Below are positions 15,630-23,773 of a DNA stretch of 46,389 nt, in pieces. The stretch is from Bacteroidaceae bacterium (GTDB taxonomy: Bacteria; Bacteroidota; Bacteroidia; Bacteroidales; Bacteroidaceae). The stretch is taken from positions 1-46,389 of the forward strand of contig JAFYPU010000028.1 of assembly GCA_017547385.1 (NCBI GenBank), given 5' to 3'. Position 1 is the stretch's first letter. Every line of letters begins with the position of its first letter. The position numbers and the translations under genes are program-made. Below the pieces are notes generated by a model, which had not been told where the DNA came from, did no database searches, and saw only the letters and a program-made list of their open reading frames with translations.

Positions 15630-16967
15630 CTATCTGCGCATGGGTTCGATGAGCGTCTTCATACCTTTGATTTTCTCACCCGCCACCGCTTTCAGCACGC
15701 TCCTCAGCTTGGTGCGAGACACTGCCACACAGGCATAATGCGCACCAAGCTCGATGCGTCCGATTTCGTCGGAACGTAAACCTCCTTTCTTGCAGAAGAA
15801 ACCAACGATATCCATGCGGCTGAGTTTATCTTTCTTACCGCGCCCCACATAAACAGCACTCCAACGAGGCAGTACAGGCATGATGGCATTTTCCTCCACT
15901 TCCACAACATCGGCATCGGCCGGTGCATATTCGGGCAGAACTTCCCCCTCACTCATTATCAGAAAGATATTTCCACCGGCGTCCCAGCGAGCTGTGCGAC
16001 CGTTGCGATGAACAAAGGCATCGACATCGGCAGACGGGTGATAATGGATGACGGAACGCACTTCCGGTATATCAAGACCGCGTGCTGCCAAGTCGGTGGC
16101 CACCAAGATGTTGCTGCAACCACTGCGAAACTTGCTGAGCGCTCGCTCACGGCGTTCTTGCTCCATTCCGCCATGATATACCTCCGCACAGAAACCTTTT
16201 TCTTGAAGGTACTTCCCCACTCTGTCGGCGCTCTCGCGATGCAGCACGAAAACCATTGCCAAGCCGTCTTGCTGCACCGACAACAGACGCGCCAAAGTTT
16301 CGAGTTTGTCCTTGCGCGGAGAAGGTACGATGTGGAACTTCTGACGCCGGTGCAATTCTTCCGAATTTTCAAGAAAATCCAGACGCGTGGCAACACTGCC
16401 CTGCGCTTTCTCAAATACACCGATAAACGCCGGAATTTCCTCTGCATCAGTGGCAGATGTGAGCACACACTGCTGCACACGAGGCAAACGGCGAACCACA
16501 TTTTCCATTTCCTCCAAGAAACCGAGTTCCAAGCACTTATCAAACTCATCTACCACTAACACTTTAACGGTTCCGCCGAGAATATTTTCCTTATTCAAGT
16601 GATCAAGCAAGCGGCCTGGAGTGGCAAACACAATGTGAGGCTTCACTTCTTTCAAAGTGCGATGCTCATTCATGGTGGGCCGACCGCCATGCAGACAGAC
16701 CGAACGGAGCGGAGTTTTCAAACTGCGAAAAACCTCATCGCATTGTTGCGCCAATTCGCGCGAAGGAACAACCACCACAGCCTGCAAATGTTGAGCTTCG
16801 GCATTCAAGCTACTGCAGACGGGCAACAAATAGGCCAAAGTTTTGCCCGAACCCGTGGGCGAAAGCAACACCACGTTGCGACGACTGTTCACTGCATCAA
16901 TGGCAGCCTCCTGCATTGGCGTAAGCGTAAAACCTAATTTCGAAAGTATTTGTTCGGTGAAATTCAT
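15630..16967 (-). CDS. DEAD-box RNA helicase, DbpA-like
   Basis: ATP-dependent RNA helicase of 445 residues. Motifs in order: Q motif FTLTPMQ (13-19), Walker A SPTGSGKT (36-43), PSREL (68-72), ATPGR (115-119), DEFD in place of DEAD (140-143), TSAT (170-173), YHGGM near 266, and ATDLAARGLDIP near 292 followed by HRNGRTAR. The C-terminal 70 residues (VYVGRGKKDKLSRMDIVGFFCK) match the DbpA RNA-binding domain, which in E. coli recognises hairpin 92 of 23S rRNA, so a role in large-subunit assembly is likely. Its stop codon touches the end of a family-2 repeat. Whether it is the true DbpA orthologue cannot be settled here. Confidence 0.9.
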   Translation of the reverse strand: MNFTEQILSKLGFTLTPMQEAAIDAVNSRRNVVLLSPTGSGKTLAYLLPVCSSLNAEAQHLQAVVVVPSRELAQQCDEVFRSLKTPLRSVCLHGGRPTMNEHRTLKEVKPHIVFATPGRLLDHLNKENILGGTVKVLVVDEFDKCLELGFLEEMENVVRRLPRVQQCVLTSATDAEEIPAFIGVFEKAQGSVATRLDFLENSEELHRRQKFHIVPSPRKDKLETLARLLSVQQDGLAMVFVLHRESADRVGKYLQEKGFCAEVYHGGMEQERRERALSKFRSGCSNILVATDLAARGLDIPEVRSVIHYHPSADVDAFVHRNGRTARWDAGGNIFLIMSEGEVLPEYAPADADVVEVEENAIMPVLPRWSAVYVGRGKKDKLSRMDIVGFFCKKGGLRSDEIGRIELGAHYACVAVSRTKLRSVLKAVAGEKIKGMKTLIEPMRR

Positions 16968-17076
16968 TTTTCTTCCTGATTTAACATTTCAGCCAAGACA
17001 CAAACAACCTTGTCAAGGCGTTGCATTTTTCTATCGAAAGCTCGGCAAAAAAATGCAATGCGTTCAAAGAAACAAT
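16968..17076. other. Intergenic hairpin between helicase and glgP
   Basis: An AT-rich inverted repeat (TTGCATTTTT near 17023 and its complement near 17051) with a 17-18-nt loop lies upstream of the helicase. No clear TAnnTTTG box was found for the helicase. The repeat does not show the 21-bp spacing of family 2. Confidence 0.35.
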
Positions 17077-17119
17077 GAAGCCCCTCGCCATCTCCCCCAA
17101 GGGAGCGGAAAGGGGCTTC
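17077..17119 (-). terminator. Terminator of glgA-glgP
   Basis: GAAGCCCCT at 17077-17085 pairs with AGGGGCTTC at 17111-17119. On the minus strand the stem is followed by ATTGTTTCTTTG. It lies 30 bp after the glgP stop. Confidence 0.65.
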
Positions 17120-17149
17120 ACTTGAATTATAGTTTGCTAAAACCTTCGT

Positions 17150-19780
17150 TTAGAACCAGCGAACGTATGCGAAGTCCTGACGATAGGGCAATTCCTGATG
17201 TTTGGGGAACATACGGAACGCTGTGCGGAACGAACCGGCATAGTCAATGGTAGCTGTAAGTTTGAAGGTATAGAGGTTGCCTTCCTTCTTCACAACTTCC
17301 ATCGGATACTTCTCGAGGATAACTTCGCGGCCATCAACGCCGTTAGCCATCACGATAAGTTCGATACCTACTGCATCTTCAAGACCTTGTTCGTCCACAA
17401 CGTGAGTGATAGAGAACTCGCTACCGCTAACCAATGTACCGTTTACGAGATTTTCGCTATACTCTGTAGAAACCACATTGATGCCATCCCAACGTTCGGC
17501 CACGCTTTCCTTCCAAGCAGCCATCTCTTTGGCTTTCTTGTTGTTGTCGGCCGAAAGTTCCTTGTAGCGTGCAGCTTCTTTGTTGTAGAAGCGATCGAAG
17601 TAGTCGTCAAGCTGACGCTTCATGGTGTAGTGAGGAGCGATTTGTGCAATGCTGTTCTTCACCGTGCGTACCCAGCTTTCGCTGAAGCCTTGGCGGTTGC
17701 GAGCATAGTACAAAGGAATAATCTCCTGTTCCAACATAGAGTAGATGGTTGAAGCATCGAGCTTGTCTTGGTGCTCTTGGTTCTGGTAAGTACGCTTGTC
17801 GGTCAAGGCCCAACCTGCGCCGGGACGATAACCTTCGTACCACCAACCGTCAAGAACCGAAAGGTTAACAACACCATTCATCAAAGCCTTTTCGCCGGAT
17901 GTACCGGAAGCTTCGAGAGGACGGGTCGGCGTGTTCATCCAGATATCAACACCGCTCACGAGGCGACGAGCTAACTGCATGTCGTAGTTGTCGAGGAAGA
18001 TAATCTTACCAATGAACTCGGGACGCTGAGAAATCTCGTAGATACGCTTAATCAGACCCTGGCCGGCTCCATCTGCGGGGTGAGCCTTTCCGGCAAAGAG
18101 GAACTGAACAGGATAGTCGGGGTTGTTCACAATCTTAGCCAAGCGATCGAGGTCAGAGAACAATAGGTGAGCACGCTTGTAGGTGGCAAAACGACGAGCG
18201 AAGCCGATGAGAAGCGCGTTGGGGTTAATCTTGTCAAGCAGACTCACTACGCGAGAAGGATCACCCTGGTTCTTGAGCCAGCTTTCGCGGAAACGACCAC
18301 GGATATACTCAATGAGTTTTGTCTTAAGCTTTACGCGAGTTTCCCAAACCTCTTTATCGGGCACTTCATAGATTTTAGACCAAATGCTCTCGTTGCTCTG
18401 ATCTTCCATGAAGCTCTTGTCAAAATACTTGTTGTAAACAGCTTTCCACTCCTTGGCACACCAAGTGGGGAAGTGCACACCGTTGGTTACGTAACCCACG
18501 TGGCTTTCACCGGGCTGCAAGTCGTAAACGTCAGCATACTCGTCGTGAGTGAGGATTTGGTGTTTGCGAGCAGGCTCATCGGGCAGATAACCATTCCAAA
18601 TGCCCTTGAACATTTGCTGACTCACTTTACCATGCAACCAGCTCACACCGTTAACTTCTTGACAGGTCTTGCAGAGGAACGTACTCATGCAGAACTTTTC
18701 GCCACGGTCTTCAGGGTTGGTGCGACCCAATCCCATGAAGTCGTCCCAGGAGATACCGAGCTTAGCGGGCACATTGCCAAGGTACTTACCGAAGAGAGAT
18801 TCTTCGAAGTAGTCGTGGCCGGCAGGCACCGGAGTGTGCACGGTGTAGAGAGAGCTGGCGCGAACCAACTCGAGGGCTTCGCCAAAGTTGAGACCGCTTT
18901 CCACGAAATCGATAAGGCGTTGCACGTTACACAAAGCGGCATGACCCTCATTGCAGTGGTACACCTCTTTTGTGATACCGAGCTTCTTGAGCATCAGCAT
19001 ACCACCAATACCGAGCAGATATTCCTGCTTGATGCGGTTTTCCCAATCACCGCCATACAGAGCATGAGTGATGGTGCGGTCGTACTCAGAGTTCTTTTCG
19101 TTGTCTGTGTCGAGCAAATACAGAGAAATGCGTCCCACGTTTACGCGCCAAACTGCGGCGTGCACCATGTAGTTGGGGAAAGGCACATCTACTATTATCT
19201 GATTTCCGTTCTCGTCAACCACGCGTTCGATGGGCAAGTGATCGAAATCCTGCGCCTCGTAGTTAGCGATTTGCTGACCGTCCATTGACAGGCTCTGGGT
19301 GAAGTAACCATAACGATAGAGGAAACCAACGGCAACCATGTCAACGTTGCTGTCTGAAGCCTCTTTCAGATAGTCGCCGGCCAAGATACCGAGACCGCCG
19401 GAGTAGATCTTAAGAATGTGATTGAGTCCGTATTCCATGCAGAAGTATGCCACAGAAGCACGCTTGCTGTTGGGTTTCACGTCCATGTACTTACGGAAGT
19501 CGGCATACACTTTGTCCATGCGGGCAACGAGTTCTGCGTCCTTCGAAAGTTCTGTCAGACGTTCGTAGCTCAGACGGCTGAGCAGTTCCACGGGATTTTG
19601 ATCCACCTGACGGAACAAATCTTTGTCCAAACTGCGGAAAAGCTCAATGCCTTCCACATTCCAGGTCCACCAAAGGTTGTGGGCCATTTCGTCAAGTTTC
19701 TTCAAGGCAGCCGGGATGTGGCTCTTGACAGATACCACTTTCCAATTAGGCTGATTGGAGTTGCTAACTTTTACTTTCAT
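17150..19780 (-). CDS. glgP: Alpha-glucan (glycogen) phosphorylase
   Basis: PLP enzyme that releases glucose-1-phosphate from the non-reducing ends of glycogen. The 876-residue length and the opening ([20 protein letters not shown]) fit the bacterial/archaeal type with an N-terminal extension (DUF3417-like), not the short muscle-like form. Recognisable stretches: [29 protein letters not shown] near residue 128, HCNEGHAAL near 278, [10 protein letters not shown] near 425, [12 protein letters not shown] near 530, and the PLP-lysine loop [14 protein letters not shown] near 640. The last 100 residues are a beta-rich extension. It lies 42 bp behind glycogen synthase, so synthesis and breakdown of the store are encoded together. 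Confidence 0.93.
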   Translation of the reverse strand: MKVKVSNSNQPNWKVVSVKSHIPAALKKLDEMAHNLWWTWNVEGIELFRSLDKDLFRQVDQNPVELLSRLSYERLTELSKDAELVARMDKVYADFRKYMDVKPNSKRASVAYFCMEYGLNHILKIYSGGLGILAGDYLKEASDSNVDMVAVGFLYRYGYFTQSLSMDGQQIANYEAQDFDHLPIERVVDENGNQIIVDVPFPNYMVHAAVWRVNVGRISLYLLDTDNEKNSEYDRTITHALYGGDWENRIKQEYLLGIGGMLMLKKLGITKEVYHCNEGHAALCNVQRLIDFVESGLNFGEALELVRASSLYTVHTPVPAGHDYFEESLFGKYLGNVPAKLGISWDDFMGLGRTNPEDRGEKFCMSTFLCKTCQEVNGVSWLHGKVSQQMFKGIWNGYLPDEPARKHQILTHDEYADVYDLQPGESHVGYVTNGVHFPTWCAKEWKAVYNKYFDKSFMEDQSNESIWSKIYEVPDKEVWETRVKLKTKLIEYIRGRFRESWLKNQGDPSRVVSLLDKINPNALLIGFARRFATYKRAHLLFSDLDRLAKIVNNPDYPVQFLFAGKAHPADGAGQGLIKRIYEISQRPEFIGKIIFLDNYDMQLARRLVSGVDIWMNTPTRPLEASGTSGEKALMNGVVNLSVLDGWWYEGYRPGAGWALTDKRTYQNQEHQDKLDASTIYSMLEQEIIPLYYARNRQGFSESWVRTVKNSIAQIAPHYTMKRQLDDYFDRFYNKEAARYKELSADNNKKAKEMAAWKESVAERWDGINVVSTEYSENLVNGTLVSGSEFSITHVVDEQGLEDAVGIELIVMANGVDGREVILEKYPMEVVKKEGNLYTFKLTATIDYAGSFRTAFRMFPKHQELPYRQDFAYVRWF

Positions 19781-19822
19781 TTTGGTTTATAATGTTTGTA
19801 ATGTTGATTTCGAATTTTATTC

Positions 19823-21550
19823 TCACTTTGCCTGTTTCTTAGCACAAGCTTTTCTGCGCTTGGGAGCGGCAGATGGAGCCACACGCTCTGCTGCTTTATT
19901 CAAAGCCACGGCATATGCCTCATAATAGTGCTTAATGAAGTGTTTCCACTGCGCTTGCGCAGCAAGGGCTGCAGCATTCTTGCGAACTTCATCCACTTCA
20001 GCGGCTTTCATATCAAGCATTTCAGTGATGCAGGCACACATGTCGGCTGCCACTTCATAGTAGTTGCCATCGGTGCGAGGAATTACGCGCACACCGTCCT
20101 GCAATGTTCCCTCATGACCCAGCACTTCATTCACCCACTGACCAAATCCGCTGAGGTCGGTCGTGATGCACGGAGTGTTGAAAGCGCAACTTTCAAGCGG
20201 CGTATAGCCCCACGGCTCATAATAGGAGGGATAGAGCGACAAGTCGTTGGCTGTGAGCAACTGATAATAAGGCAAATTGAAAATGCCGTCGTTACCTTCA
20301 AGATAGCAAGGCACGAGCACCACTTTCACAGGGTCGTTGGGCGTATTCCAAAGCCCCATTTGCTTGATCAGACAAAGTATGTGGTCTTCATTTTGATTGA
20401 AGAGTGTATGCGTAATCATGGGATCTGCCAAAGCACCTTCGGCTTGCACACCGCTATCAATGCGTTCGCGCAGGTCGGTACGTGCTTCCTTGGTCCAACA
20501 AGGCACTTCAATCAACGCCAACACAGATTCGCGCTTACCGCCATCGGCTTGACGCTGTTTGAGTTGTGCATTGAGTTGCGCCATGGCTTCCAGATAAACA
20601 TCAAATCCTTTGCAGCGGAAATCATTGCGACCGCTAGTGGAAACAATGAGCGTGTCGGCAGGCAAAGTTTCGCCCACAAGTTGCGACACCACATTAAGGA
20701 TAGTGGCACGTGCTTCCTTACGCCAACGTGCAAAGCCGGTCTTTTTAGGAACAAAGTCGCTTTCAAATCCATTGGGCAGCACTACATCGGCCAGTTTGTC
20801 CAGCAATTGGGCACATTCGCGGTCGGTGAAGCGACTCACAGTGGTGAAACAGTCGGCATGATGAGCACTTTGCTTCTCTATGCTATGCTTGGCCTCCATT
20901 GAAAGCTCAGCTGCCATTTGGTCGCCGTTATATCCTGAGAAATAAGCATAGAGTTGCTTATTATTGCCGGCAATGCTGCGACCAATGCTGGTAGCATGGG
21001 TGGTAAAGATGGTGGCAACGGCAGGAGCATTCTTGGCCAAATGCAACATACCAAGGCCCGACATCCATTCGTGGGCCTGATAAACCACACGCTGACCTTC
21101 GAGGAAACTTTTGAAAACGATTTCCACAAAACGTCCGGCAGCATAGGAGAACATGGACGACTCGTCGTAGTCGCCATACGCACGCAGGCTGTCAACACCA
21201 AAATCGTTCCAGGCTGCAGCATAAAGCGCATCTTTAATTTCGAAGAAAGGCTCGAAGTCCACCAACACTGCGATGGGCATTCCGGGCACCTGCCAACGGC
21301 CGATGCGCACACCCAATCCCTGTTTTTCGGCGGCCTTACGCCAATCTGCCAAAAGCACCTCATCCTCTACGAACAAGGCATTCGGCTTTTCTTTCCACAC
21401 ATCCGGTCCCACGAAAATCACGTGGTCGGAAAATTTTGTTTGCAATGTTTTAGCTCGGGAGGAGAGCACAGTGTAAATACCTCCCACTTTATTACAGACT
21501 TCCCAACTTGCTTCGAAGATATAGTCCGGTTTTAGCAGTTTTTGTTCCAT
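19823..21550 (-). CDS. Glycogen synthase, GT3-like
   Basis: Builds alpha-1,4-glucan from a nucleotide-glucose donor. 575 residues. The opening FEASWEVCNKVGGIYTVL and the C-terminal YYEPWGYTPLES (acceptor and donor loops) resemble the animal/fungal-type GT3 synthases, not the bacterial GlgA of GT5, which opens with KTGGLADV. Other supports are YQAHEWMSGLG near residue 157 and FTTHATSIGR near 184. The tail is a Lys/Arg/Ala-rich stretch. ATG 21550 is chosen because 20 further upstream codons run through the promoter. A -7 box lies at 21569-21576. First gene of a two-gene operon with glgP. No branching enzyme is seen in the window. Confidence 0.9.
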   Translation of the reverse strand: MEQKLLKPDYIFEASWEVCNKVGGIYTVLSSRAKTLQTKFSDHVIFVGPDVWKEKPNALFVEDEVLLADWRKAAEKQGLGVRIGRWQVPGMPIAVLVDFEPFFEIKDALYAAAWNDFGVDSLRAYGDYDESSMFSYAAGRFVEIVFKSFLEGQRVVYQAHEWMSGLGMLHLAKNAPAVATIFTTHATSIGRSIAGNNKQLYAYFSGYNGDQMAAELSMEAKHSIEKQSAHHADCFTTVSRFTDRECAQLLDKLADVVLPNGFESDFVPKKTGFARWRKEARATILNVVSQLVGETLPADTLIVSTSGRNDFRCKGFDVYLEAMAQLNAQLKQRQADGGKRESVLALIEVPCWTKEARTDLRERIDSGVQAEGALADPMITHTLFNQNEDHILCLIKQMGLWNTPNDPVKVVLVPCYLEGNDGIFNLPYYQLLTANDLSLYPSYYEPWGYTPLESCAFNTPCITTDLSGFGQWVNEVLGHEGTLQDGVRVIPRTDGNYYEVAADMCACITEMLDMKAAEVDEVRKNAAALAAQAQWKHFIKHYYEAYAVALNKAAERVAPSAAPKRRKACAKKQAK

Positions 21551-21568
21551 TGTGTAAAATTTCAGCCG

Positions 21569-21576
21569 CAAATTTA
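21569..21576 (-). promoter_or_regulatory. -7 box of glgA-glgP operon
   Basis: Minus-strand TAAATTTG fits TAnnTTTG, about 18 bp ahead of the ATG, so the leader would be very short. No convincing -33 box. Confidence 0.5.
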
Positions 21577-21832
21577 CATTTTTTTTATCATACAGCGAAG
21601 ACACACGCAAGCATCCGACCGAAAATCATCATCCTTTTACCATTTTGGGGCTTGTTTTGCCAAGTAGGCTTCACACACTTGACAACTTTTCATGATTTTC
21701 TTCCGGTTTCACCAAAGCATTCCGTAAAATTTTGCATCCACAAATGAAAGGTAACAAGTCCAATTCGCTTCTTTAAGACATATTTTTTCGCCTTTCGGCT
21801 TACAATCTGTCAAAATCGCCTCACTGAAGAGA

Positions 21833-21904
21833 TTTGTTCAAGTTGCTTTTTTGTTGTATCTTTGTACTACACAAGAGAACTCTCGGATGGGTTCTCTTTT
21901 TTGT
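21833..21904 (+). ncRNA. Candidate very short plus-strand transcript (promoter then terminator)
   Basis: TTTG at 21833-21836, a 20-bp spacer and TATCTTTG at 21857-21864 form a full consensus promoter. A transcript would start near 21871. An 8-bp stem (AAGAGAAC at 21873-21880 with its complement at 21891-21898) followed by six T would end it within about 35 nt. No ORF follows. It may be a tiny RNA, an abortive or decoy promoter, or a relic of a lost gene. Confidence 0.4.
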
Positions 21905-21960
21905 TACCCTTATTTGCGTCTGCATAAGCATCTGGAACAATTTTCGTGCATGCTTTTCTG

Positions 21961-22002
21961 AAAAATCTGCAAGGCTTCCAGAAATTTCTGCACGCCTTTT
22001 TG
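21961..22002. repeat. 21-bp-period repeat (family 2, locus d, two units)
   Basis: Two 21-bp units at 21961-21981 (AAAAATCTGCAAGGCTTCCA) and 21982-22002 (AAATTTCTGCACGCCTTTTT) share the A-rich head and TCTGCA core with loci a and c. The gene-free stretch 21551-22220 contains this repeat, the glgA promoter, the short-transcript candidate and the sulfatase terminator. I see nothing else in it. Confidence 0.6.
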
Positions 22003-22156
22003 ATTTTCGCCGAAGCACTCTGCGCATTTCTTCATGTCTAATAGATAATTCCACTCCTATCGGAAAGGCGTGCAGACGGCTTTCACGCTTATTTAAGAAA
22101 GATTAAGAATGTAGCAAAATGTCAACCGGGCTTCAGGAAATTTGTTTACTGTTTTG

Positions 22157-22198
22157 GAAAACAAAAGGCGGACAACTCTGCAAAGAGTTATCCGCCTT
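22157..22198 (-). terminator. Terminator of the sulfatase operon
   Basis: A near-perfect 15-bp stem (AAGGCGGACAACTCT at 22165-22179, partner at 22184-22198, one G-T pair) is followed on the minus strand by TTGTTTTCC. It lies 22 bp after the sulfatase stop. Confidence 0.85.
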
Positions 22199-22220
22199 GA
22201 ACAATTTGTGAACGCGCAGC

Positions 22221-23729
22221 TTAGTTGGGCAACGTTACTTTGAACAACTGGCTGTCTGTGTGCTCGCGCCGTATGATTTCCTTCATCTTGTTCACAATGT
22301 CGGGGTACTTTGAAGCCACATTCGTATCCTCGTGCACATCGGTGGCGAGGTCGTAAAGACTGCAAGCTCCGTTCTTGACCACAAGTTTCCAATTGCCCAT
22401 GCGGAGTCCCATCATGTTGGTTTCATGAAACTCCCAATAGAGGAAGTCGTGCTTCTCCTGCTCTCCCTTTCCTGTGAGTGTGGGGAGGAATGATATGCCG
22501 TCGAAGTAGTCATTGGCAAGGTCGGGGTTGGAGTATTTGGAAACATAATCCTCAACACCGGCCAGGTCGCAGAACGTGGGCATCAGGTCATAGAAAGCCA
22601 ATTGGTGGTCGCTCACCACTCCGGCAGGCACTGTGCCGGGCCAACGAACGATGAAAGGCACACGGATACCCCCTTCGTGAGTGCTTCGTTTGGTACCTTT
22701 CAGCACGCCATCGCGGTTGAAGAATGCTGGATCTGCCCCACCCTCTTCGTGAGGACCATTGTCGGAAGTGAAAATCACAATGGTGTTTTCGTCAAGGCCT
22801 TTTTCTTTGAGTTTCGCCAGGATTTCGCCTACTTGAACATCCAGACGCGTAATCATAGCTGCAAACTCGGCATGTCCGTATTGCGTAGGATTGTAGCGCG
22901 AAGAAGCATCACCGCCGTAAGTCTTCTCTTGGCAGAATTTGCCCTTGTAAGCCAAAAGTATGGAGTCCTCCGGCTGAGCCAATTCTGCGTGCGGCAGTGT
23001 GTAGGTAAAGATACCCAAGAAGGGTTGGTCGGCCGTTTGCTTATCGAGCCAAGCCATCGCCTTTTGGTGAATAAGATCGGCAGTGTATTGCTTGCGGTTC
23101 TTATAACCATCGCCGTGCATCGGATGATCGATGTTGTCCTCCAAAACAACGCGACGCACTTCTGTATCACCGGCCGAACGACTGTATTCATTCAAGAAGT
23201 TGGGATAATAAAGGTGGGCTTGGAACTGACAGATATAGCCATAGTATTCATCAATGCCACGCTTGTCGGGTGTACTGGCCGAACCTTCATAACCACCGGC
23301 CCACTTACCGAACATGCCGGTGGTGTAGCCTTCTTTTTTCATGATTTCTGGAATGATGACATGGTCCGTAGCATACGGTTCTTGTCCCACAAGAGCATAA
23401 TCGGTGTTATTACCATAAATCACAGTTCCCACACCACGCCAATACTCCTTGTTGCCTCTCACGTGTGTGTGACCGGTGTGCTGACCTGTCATGAAAGAGG
23501 CACGAGATGGGGCCGAGACGGGGCTGCCGGCATAAGCTTGGGTGAAACGCATTCCCTCGGCGGCCATGCGGTCTAGGTTGGGGGTGGCAATCAATTGCTG
23601 ACCATAGCAACCCAAATCGCCCCACCCCATGTCATCACACATTATATATATTATATTAGGCTTGCTTTGTGCACCGGCTGCCAATGCGGAGAGAGCTCCG
23701 ACGCCACAAAGAATAAATTTCTGCTTCAT
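22221..23729 (-). CDS. Secreted serine-type sulfatase (S1 family)
   Basis: Formylglycine-dependent sulfatase of 502 residues, with a signal peptide ending AAGAQS near residue 22 and so exported. The metal site DD is in CDDMGWGDLG (residues 32-33). The activation motif is S72-A-P-S-R76 in VSAPSRASFMTG, so the catalytic residue would be made from Ser rather than Cys, which requires the radical-SAM anSME maturase (not in this window). FTSDNGPHEEGG and KGTKRSTHEGGIRVPF are further family landmarks. It lies 44 bp after the large GEVED protein in the same operon. Likely substrates are sulfated glycans of host or algal origin; the exact linkage cannot be read from sequence. Confidence 0.9.
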   Translation of the reverse strand: MKQKFILCGVGALSALAAGAQSKPNIIYIMCDDMGWGDLGCYGQQLIATPNLDRMAAEGMRFTQAYAGSPVSAPSRASFMTGQHTGHTHVRGNKEYWRGVGTVIYGNNTDYALVGQEPYATDHVIIPEIMKKEGYTTGMFGKWAGGYEGSASTPDKRGIDEYYGYICQFQAHLYYPNFLNEYSRSAGDTEVRRVVLEDNIDHPMHGDGYKNRKQYTADLIHQKAMAWLDKQTADQPFLGIFTYTLPHAELAQPEDSILLAYKGKFCQEKTYGGDASSRYNPTQYGHAEFAAMITRLDVQVGEILAKLKEKGLDENTIVIFTSDNGPHEEGGADPAFFNRDGVLKGTKRSTHEGGIRVPFIVRWPGTVPAGVVSDHQLAFYDLMPTFCDLAGVEDYVSKYSNPDLANDYFDGISFLPTLTGKGEQEKHDFLYWEFHETNMMGLRMGNWKLVVKNGACSLYDLATDVHEDTNVASKYPDIVNKMKEIIRREHTDSQLFKVTLPN

Positions 23730-23773
23730 ATCTTTATTGTTTCTTGATGTTTTGATAATTATTTAATCCGGAC

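Noticed and set aside
18167-19288. 373-codon plus-strand frame opposite glgP
   Set aside because: Shadow of the phosphorylase coding strand; no independent evidence.
21834-22106. 90-codon plus-strand frame after the promoter at 21857
   Set aside because: The predicted transcript start lies after its ATG and a terminator lies within the frame; part of it is a family 2 repeat.
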